Source: Prochilodus magdalenae
Taxonomy: Eukaryota; Chordata; Actinopteri; Characiformes; Prochilodontidae
Assembly (NCBI GenBank): GCA_024036415.1
Contig: JAMWET010003381.1
Span: 154,501 to 218,500 of the forward strand
Direction of reading: 5' to 3'
DNA: 64,000 nt
Part shown: in pieces, positions 51,114 to 60,571 of the stretch
How the letters are laid out: each line of letters begins with the position of its first letter
Position numbering within the stretch: position 1 is the stretch's first letter
Program-made: the position numbers and the translations under genes
The notes under the pieces: generated by a model
The model's input: only the letters and a program-made list of their open reading frames with translations
Database searches by the model: none
What the model was told of the DNA's origin: nothing

Positions 51114-51192
51114 CTCCTGTTAACGGTCCTGAGACGATGCGACTCAGTGCAGATAGAGTTTGTTCCCTGGCAGTAGAAGTGTTTAAATGAAC

Positions 51193-51279
51193 ATGCTTTG
51201 TCACATAACTCGTCCGGATCGTGTAGTTATGGAGGTGGAGGTTGATCCCAAGGCGAACGGAGAGGACTGTCTCAGTAAG
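51193..51279 (+). CDS. mylip: mylip coding exon 1
   Basis: 29 codons, [20 protein letters not shown] followed by ANGEDCLSK, the start of the FERM F1 lobe. Donor AAG|gtaagc, phase 0. Confidence 0.92.
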
Positions 51280-53226
51280 GTAAGCTAGCAGGAGACTCTG
51301 GTCATGTCGGGAAGAGTTGTTTGTGGAGGACTTTATAGACTCGTAGCTGTTTACTTGCTAACATTAACTCCTATTCATTATTGTTTATCTGCCTTCCGGC
51401 GGACTGATCAGCTGCAGATCCGCTTCAGGTGTAGCTACTGAAGTACTGAAACGTGCACTTGCTTAAGTTTTGGATGAGGCTGCGCGTGCACGTTGTTCGT
51501 TACGTAATTCCTGCAGCTTCATGTGCGAGAACCAAAGATAGCCATTTACATAGTAATGGTGATAACTAGTTGTAGTAACACAAATACTAACTGTCCTAAT
51601 TATTACTACTACAGTGCTACTATACTGTTACTACTAGTGTTACTATACTAATACTACTAAAGTGCTACTATACTGTTACTACTAGTGTTACTATGCTGCT
51701 ACTACTACTACAGTGCTACTATACTATTAGTACTACAGCACTACTAGACTATTAGTATTACAGTTCTACTATACTATTAGTACTACAGTGCTACTATACT
51801 ATTAGAACTACAGTGCTACTATACTATTAGTACTACAGCGCTACTATACTATTAGTGCTACAGTTCTACTATACTATTAGTACTACAGTGCTACTATACT
51901 ATTAGTGCTACAGTGCTACTATACTATTAGTACTACAGTGCTACTATACTATTAGTACTACAGTTCTACTATACTATTAGTACTACAGTGCTACTATACT
52001 ATTAGTACTACAGCACTACTATACTATTAGTACTACAGTTCTACTATACTATTAGTACTACAGTGCTACTATACTATTAGTACTACAGTGCTACTATACT
52101 ATTAGTGCTACAGTGCTACTATACTATTAGTACTACAGTGCTACTACACTATTAGTACTACAGCTCTACTATACTATTAGTACTACAGTACTACTATACT
52201 ATTAGTACTACAATATTTCTATACTATTAGTACTACAGTGCTACTATACTATTAGTACTACAATGCTACTATACTATTAGTACTACAGTGCTACTATACT
52301 ATTAGTACTACAATGCTACTATACTATTAGTACTGCAGTTCTACTATACTATTAGTACTACAGCACTACTAAACTATTAGTACTACAGTTCTACTGAACT
52401 ATTAGTACTACAGTGCTACTATACTATTAGTACTACAGTGCTACTATACTATTAGTACTACAATGTTTCTATACTATTTGTACTACAGTGCTCCTATTCT
52501 ATTAGTACTACAGTTCTACTACACTATTAGTACTACAGTGCTACTATACTAATGGTACTACAGTAATTACAGTTATTATCATTGTTGTTATTACTAGGAT
52601 GACAATAATGATAATTATAATCATCAGCAAGTTCTTTCATGTTAAAGTGATTTATTATTAAGTTGATTTATCAAGTTCATTGATATTTCACTCTGTTGCT
52701 AATGATTCAAGTGATGTAAGCAAGGACAGGCCTTATTGCTGTAACTGACTGACACAACAGCTGCAATTGCAGACATTCAGCAAGCAGTGATGGCCTACAT
52801 GAGTCATCCTGTTAGTGCCGGAACCATTGGCAGGCAGCTGCACGATGCAGGACTACATTCATGTAGACAGTAATGACAACTGCCGTTAACACCACGTCAA
52901 CGTTGCCAAAGACTACCATGGTGTTGTGTCAGACTGTCACTGACTGACTCAGAATGGCAGCAGGTCATCTTCAGTGACGCTCTTGTCTTGATGAAGACGA
53001 CCATCGAATCTGAAGTGGGTGCAACTGTTCTTTTGATGAAGAAAGTAATTGCCTTAGGACTTAAATACTTAAAGGGCACAATTTACTAATTAGAGTGTTA
53101 GAATATCATTAGTCTCTACACCAGTCGCTACGCTAGTGCTCAGGATTTCTTTATGGCGAAAAAAGGACAAAAACACAAAAAGGGCTTATAATAGGGAATT
53201 CCATCAAACCACAGACTTCCACATCA

Positions 53227-53273
<47 letters not shown>

Positions 53274-56200
53274 TATATAAACACATTTAAAGCCCTACTG
53301 TAAGGCCAGGGAATGCAAAGCTGTACTTTGGAATGCTGTATAATAAGACATGTCACCGGAATGCCCACAACACTGAAAACACATTGTGACCTTATCTGAC
53401 TTATCATATGTTTTCCAGGTATGTCAGAGACTGGGGATCATTGAGATGGACTATTTCGGACTCCAGTTCACTGGGAGTAAAGGGGAGAGTCTGTGGCTGA
53501 ATTTAAGAAACAGAATTGCCCAGCAAGTGGACTGTGTTTCCCCGTGCAGACTGAAGCTGCGAGTGAAGTTCTTTGTGGAGCCCCATCTCATACTGCAAGA
53601 GCAAACGAGGTGAGCTGCTATTTGATTTGGTATGTGTTGTATGTCGGTCTGTCTGCTGTGAGCTATTACTCTATGGATGAATGCTTTGCTCACAGCTGTC
53701 ATTTGGGGAAAATCATACAATCCAGAAGACAACATACATTCAGTCAACATTTTGACTGAATGAACCCACATGTCTGTGTGTTCAGTTGATGGATATCTTG
53801 TGACAGGGGCTCATCATTTAGCAGAGTGCGTTATGCAAAGCCTGTAATCCAGCAACAATTCCAGCTCACGTACAGGTTCCCTCACTGCCCTGTAACTCAT
53901 GGATGAAATTCAGATTTAGCAAAAGAAACTGATTGCTGGAATTTATTTTATAGCTTATAATAAAACACATGTTTATTACGGGTCCTGATGTAATGGGAAG
54001 GCTTGGACAAGCTTGGTGTCTGAATATAGCTTCAGTTTCTTACTGGAGCCTCAAGGATAGTGTAGCTAACAAGTCATGGAAGCTTGAAGCTAATTAAGCC
54101 AACTGCATGTCCAAATCATCACATGCTTACCCGTAATTGTCACGGACATACTAGGACATAATGGACAAGGAGAGGAGTTTGCACAATGCAACTTACACCT
54201 GGCAGCTATAAGCATCAGTTACACTGTAGCTACATTAGACCCACAGCTGCGGTTCAAACAAGTAGACTTTAGACACTGTACATGTCTTGACTGGTCAGTT
54301 ACGGGGTGAAGAGGCACCTGTGTAGATTTGATTCATAGCTGTGGATAAATCTTTGATGATTAGATATTTGTAATATTGTGATGTACTATTTCCATGCAGG
54401 CATTTGTTTCGAATGCACATGAGGGAGGAACTTGTCCGAGGAAGTGTGAGGCTGGACCCGAATCAAGTGGTAGAACTATGTGCCCTGTTGGCCCAGTCAG
54501 AGTTTGGAGATTACAATCAGAACACAGCCGAATACTTCTACAACCAGATCTACGAACAGGAATCCGACCCAAACACCATGAACAAGTAAGCCAAGGTTCT
54601 ATGTACTGAACTAAACCAAAACTAAACAATGGCGTTAAAATGTCAATCAAAATTGAAGGAAAAAATGTAGAAATGTAGAAGAAATCTGTGTCAAACGACA
54701 TCATAAATAAATTACAGTTATCAGTTCAGTACAGATCAACTAATTATGAAGGAACAGAAGTAATCAATGCTATAAAGTTTACTGTATGATGTCACATCTC
54801 GTTATTGGATTGATTTCAATATAAAAGTCTCCAAATTTTCTTTTCTTAATAGTCACGTCACATGATATTCCATAAAATAAAATAGGGAAAGTCATTAATT
54901 CATTAATATATTAGTAAATGAAGATAAAGCTATAAATGTAAATGCTTTGAAACTTTAAGTAATGAAAAACGCTTTTGCCAAAATTCTGCCGAATAGGGCA
55001 CAATGAACAAATGGAAAGATTTAGAGTAGCTTTAAACAGTTTGCAGATTGGGTTATTTTGACTTTCTTAGTCACAAAAGCCTAAGGTAAAACTGATGACA
55101 AATCACTTGCTGAAAATAAGAAACCTTTTTGATGATAATCTAGTAGTAAAGATGTGTAACCAACCACAGCAGCAACAAGAGCAAGGCGGACATAACAGAA
55201 GGGCAAGACAGGGTCAGAGTCAAGACCGGCAGACAGACTGGCAATAGCAAAAGTACCAAAAGGGCAAAGACAAAAGAGTAAATCAGCGAATCAGAATAAA
55301 GTGAGAACCAGAGTGGCAATACTTCGCAGTGGGTCCGTGTAAGAGAGGAGTGTATATACAGGGGTTGGACAATGAAACTGAAACACCTGTCATTTTAGTG
55401 TGGGAGGTCTCATGGCTAAATTGGACCAGCCTGGTGGCCAATCTTCATTAATTGCACATTGCACCAGTAAGAGCAGAGTGTGAAGGTTCAGTTAGCAGGT
55501 AAGAGCACAGTTCTGCTCAAAATACTGCAATGCACACAACATTATGGGTGACATACCAGAGTTCAAAAGAGGACACACTGTTGGTGCATGTCTTGCTGGC
55601 GCATCTGTGACCAAGACAGCAAGTCTTTGTGATGTATCAAGAGCCACGGTATCCAGGGTAATGTCAGCATACCACCAAGAAGGACGAACCTCCACCAGCA
55701 TCACGTAGTGACCTGGCCACTATCCTGCATAAAGAATGGCTTAAAATCCCTCTGACCACTGTGCAGGACGCAGTATATGTCATTCCCAAGACGAACTGAC
55801 GCTGTATTGGCCGCAAAAGGAGGCCCTACACCATACTAATAAATGATTGTGGTCTAAAACCAGGTGTTTCAGTTTCATTGTCCAACCCCTGTACAAACAG
55901 ACTTAATTAACAACAGGCGAAATCAATACTCCGGTGATTTAGATCCGGAAAGCAGAACGGGATTGGGAGATGGCAGACATGTGACAGTAACAGCATCATG
56001 TAGTCGGTTATGGGAAATGTTTTTTTGTTTGTTTATGAGGGCTGCATGAGTTGTTGAATGGACGAATCAGGCGAATCAGTTAGAGCTGCAGAAATTTTGC
56101 GGGAGAATCACCCGAAGATAAACTCATTAGGAATTGGTTAACTGAAAATAAGTTGAGAAGAAATTCATATTCATATTCGTATTTCATTTTAAAGGAAATT

Positions 56201-59200
56201 CATGTTTATTTGTACAGGTTTAGTGGTAAGTCTCAACTAGTTGGCTTGGACTGAGGACCCACATTCGTTAATAATTAAGTACAGAGCCATAAAACTGTCA
56301 TAACAGAGTGTGGTGTTGTTTCTGCTAGTCAGTAAAACATTTCACAGCCCAACTTGAATGCCAAACAACAGAACTCTATTTACCATTAGTCATTTAGTCA
56401 TTATGCTGTCATTCCACTGGAAAGCTCGTTTAGGGCAACTTCAACTTTAGAAGTTAATGTAGGCTGGCTGTCACGCTCTTCTTTAGAATCTGACCAATGT
56501 TTGGGTCAAATATTACTCTATATGAGATATTAGATGTGTCAATTTTCCATAGTTCTGTTGTGTATAAAGAAATATAGTAACAATTAGCTGGAGAGTCAAG
56601 CAAAACTTTACTTCGCCACTGGCCTGCAGTGAGACTGTATACCTTGTGTCTCTGAAATGGAAACTTAAGGGCGTTTGTGGATTTACCATCCATCAGGAAA
56701 TGTTTACTATGTATGTGGCCGACCAGTGTGTTTAATTCAGCCTATGAATTTCATTCTCTGTGCTTCGGCAGCATTATTGCGAGGCATAGAGAGCTACAGG
56801 GTTTGAGTCAGGCCTCGGCAGAGTACCAGGCTCTACAGCTGGTGTCCTCTCTGGAGAACTATGGCGTGGAGTGGCACTGGGCACGGGACACTGAGGGACA
56901 CAAGGTAGCCATTGGTGTAGGACCAGAAGGCCTGCTCATCTGCAAAGAGGATTTCACACCAATTAACAGGTAATGATACAGAGAGATGGATAATTACCTG
57001 GCAGGAATATACCGCATATGTTTAATGCTAGTTCAAGCGAAAACCAGATCCACACAATGTTTAACATACCAGTAGATTATTAGCCAGTTCGGATTCCAAA
57101 GTTTCTATACTTTTGTGGCAGCACTATGTGGCTAATGTAGCCAACCAGTAATGGAAGTGGATGGCTAAACATGTGCATTCCTTCCAGATTCATATATCCA
57201 GCTATTCAAATGGCCACTCAGTCCGGGAAGAATCTATACGTGACCATCGTGAAAGACAATGGCGATAACCTGGTCCTCCTGTTCAAATTCATCACCACCA
57301 GTGCTGCAAGTGGACTATACCGGGCCATTACCGAGATCCACGCCTTCTACAGGTGAAGTCATATCATTTACAGCATTTAGCTGACGCTCTTATCCAGAGC
57401 GACTTACAAGGTTAATCATATTACAGGTAGGCCAATGCAGGGCTCTAGACTAACTTTTTGAACTGGTTGCACTGGTGCGCCTAACGTTTTTTCTTAGGTG
57501 CACCAGCACCAAAGTTAGGTGCACCCAAATTTTCAACTGCATCACATTCAGAACAGCAGTTTTACATGTTCACTTTTTCTTTATCGCTGTCCATATAGGC
57601 AACACTGACTTGTAAATGATTAACTAACAATGTGGTCAACATAAAGTTCTTTATTTGAAGCACAATTCTACAGGAAAGGTAACACCTGGGCAGTGCATCT
57701 GTCGGGCGTGTAATGTGTTTTATAGACGCGTTGTGCTTTTTCAGTGTTTCAATTCTAAATGTATTAGAACCAGTCACAAACGCACTACTGCCGGCCATGG
57801 TCTTCCCACACTCCTTACAGTCAGTGCAGGCTGTGACTCGGAGTCGATCGTATGTGGCTAGTTATCTGATGCCGTCTCCGGACCAGGGCTTGACATAACC
57901 AACGCTCTGACACGGAGCCATCAGCCTCCCAGGTTAACAATTTTCGAACGGACCAGGCCTGAACTTAACATTCTTAACCAAGATGTTGTAAATCATTCTT
58001 TTCATTGTCTCTCGTCCTAGGCTGCTCACCGCTCTGTCTGACTACTAGTGTTGTGTCGTTCAAATGCATGAATCATTTGAGTGAACGTACTGAACCGAAT
58101 CACTTCCTCAGCTGATTCAATTCAGCAGCGACCGTGCAGGCCGGCAGCGGAACTGCTGTGTGGTCTGTGAATCACTGAATCACCCGCGAATCTGGTGGCA
58201 GAGACTCTCATTGCGAGGGAACTGTGCTAGCTCAGTGATTCATTCAAAGAATGTACTATCACTCAGTGCTGACGGCACTCCGGGGTCCCGCCCTTCACTA
58301 TCTTTGATTGGTTTAGACCACGAAATGTGCCTAATGTGTGTTTGTTTCTAACCACAGGGAGACTTTCAGAGTCGCGAAGACCTTTTCTTTTTTCCCCCCT
58401 ATCGAACGGCTGGTCGCACTGGTGCGACCTCAGATTTTTTTTTGTCGCACAATTGGTCGCACTCTAGAGCCCTGCAACGTAGTGTTAGGAGTCTTGCCCA
58501 AGGACTCCTATTAGTGTAGCACAGCATAGTCACCTAGACTGGGATTTGAACCCCAGTCTCCCACATGTAGAGATGGCACTCTGGGTAGTGGTGTTACCCG
58601 CTGAGCTACACTAACCACATTTATAAGCCTTTGCTTAGGTTAGCGTGTAAGCTTGTGCTACACATGTGGAGTTTTAGCACTGCTGCAAAAAAAAGAAGGC
58701 AAAGTGTGCAAAGGAAATAAACAGCATATCATCACTGGCCAAAATAATAGATATCCAACATGGCGACTTTACAGGAAAGGGGAAAAAGCCAGTTCAGTGT
58801 TAATGCAAGTCAATGGAACCAGAGTTTCTATAAAGCAGTTTCAGTCTATTTTTGTTGGTTCATTCATGATAGAATTTTCACACAATGGCAGCTGGTATGT
58901 TCAAATGAGGCATAAAGTAAAAATTGAATGAAACGAATTGGACAGTGATAATATACACGTTTTTACAAACCACTCTTATCATTAAAACCACCGACATTGT
59001 CCATTTTATCAGGCCCACTCTACTGTATAGGAGCACTTTGTAGTTCAGACTGTAGACCGTCTGTTTCTCTGTATACCTTATCAACCTGTTCTTCAATGGT
59101 CACTACAGAGCAGGCAGAATCTGGGTATTGAATTGTTCTCAGCACTGCAGTGGCACTGACGTGGTGGTGGTGGTGTTGGTGCGTGTTGTGCTGGTGTAAG

Positions 59201-60510
59201 TGGATCAGATACAGCCGTTTCAAACAGATTATAAAAAAGAAATGGAACCTGAATGTTGTGGGCCGGCTGGGGGGCGGGGACTGAGCATACTGACCTTGAA
59301 AACCTTGATGAGACCCAAAGACACAAATACACAAACAAATGCCTGACGCGAGTGAACCAGTCTGCTTTATTTACACATAACGTTCCAAACAAACCAAAAC
59401 ACTTTTACTCACCCGCAGTGGTGGGCGAAGTCTAACAACTGTGTAGTTGAGTAAAAGTAGATATCATTATATCACAAAATTTAATTTGATAAAAAAATTG
59501 ACTTGTTGCTCATTATATACAGTATATAATATATATAATTGTAAAAACTGATTTAATAGATATTTCATTATTACTATAATGATAATAATTGCGACAATGT
59601 AGAAAGACAACTGTGAACTTCCATATCATCACTGTCCAAAGAAAAACAAGTATCTCCAAAATGGCAACTTTACAGGAGAGGCCAAAAGCCTAATTCGATT
59701 TTAATGTAAGTCAATGGAACCAAACGTCCTTCTGAGCAATTCTGGGCCATTTCAGTTGGTCCGTTCATCATGCAAATCTCACAGGGTGTAAATGGCAGAG
59801 GCTGTTTTCAAATGATGCATAAAAGTCAAAATGGACAAAAATGGAGATACATGTTTTTCATTGGAGAGCGACGATATGACAGTTCAGTCTCAGTATGGAC
59901 TGTTGAGACTGAAGATTTGAACTAGAAAAGAACTGAGTATTTTAGCCTTGAGCTCAGTGTTGAACTCTGCACGAGTAACCCACTACCACTGCCACCCCGC
60001 TACATCATTTATTTACTTCCATTTAACCCCTCAGGTGCGACACAGTGACGAGCGCAGTGATGATGCAGTACAACCGTGACTTCAAGGGCCACCTGGCCTC
60101 ACTCTTCCTCAACGAAAGTGCCGACCTGGGCAAAAAGTACATCTTCGACATCCAGCGCACATCCAAGGAGGTGTATGACCGGGCTCGACGCACGCTCTTC
60201 AGCACAGGGCTAAAGAGGGACACCCAGAACCCTTGTCTGTCCCCTCTGAAACAGACAGCAGTGGGTGACGAGGAGGAGGCCGTGTATGAGGCCTGCAGGG
60301 AGAAGCTCCAGAGGCTGCAGGAGGCTCTGACCTGCGCGCTCTGCTGTGAGGCTGAGGTCGACGCTGCCTTCTGCCCCTGTGGACATGTGGTCTGCTGCTG
60401 CAACTGCGCTGCCCAACTTCAGGTAAATGGTAGTTTAATCATTAAGACATAAACAAAGTCATTCCGAGTGGGTTTCAGATTTATTTACAGCAATGATATA
60501 CATATATACC

Positions 60511-60571
<61 letters not shown>

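Larger units (their letters stand above)
49350..51186. other. divergent intergenic region, dtnbp1/mylip
   Basis: 1.84 kb between the two start codons. The dtnbp1 side (49350-49570) is GC/CpG-richer and carries GCGCATGCGCG followed by the CTG tract. The middle (49900-50660) is AT-rich with no recognised gene. The mylip side has CCAAT- and TATA-like boxes. Confidence 0.65.
51280..53418 (+). other. mylip: mylip intron 1
   Basis: A 2.1-kb intron occupied mainly by the 25-bp minisatellite, a transposase-like fossil (52745-53045) and a CA microsatellite (53230-53269). Confidence 0.75.
54586..56771 (+). other. mylip: mylip intron 3
   Basis: A 2.2-kb intron containing a dispersed repeat (about 55140-55345 plus 55895-56010) split by the Tc1 derivative at 55359-55891. 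The remainder (54590-55130 and 56020-56770) shows nothing identifiable. Confidence 0.7.
57353..60034 (+). other. mylip: mylip intron 5
   Basis: A 2.7-kb intron that is nearly all transposons: a SINE split by a 1.04-kb inverted-repeat element, two copies of one MITE family, and a repeat fragment at 58990-59225 (GTGGCACTGACGTGGTGGTG, TGTGCTGGTGTAAGTGGATC). Confidence 0.75.

Noticed and set aside
51187..51192. Upstream in-frame ATG of mylip (M-N-M start)
   Set aside because: It has T at -3, whereas the ATG at 51193 has A at -3 and matches the family N-terminus. Use of 51187 would add only two residues.
57655..57898. Cys-rich frame ([12 protein letters not shown]) inside the nested transposon
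   Set aside because: Short, without homologue known to me, and within a non-autonomous element; probably chance.
60023..60403. 126-codon minus-strand frame
   Set aside because: It is the antisense shadow of mylip exon 6.
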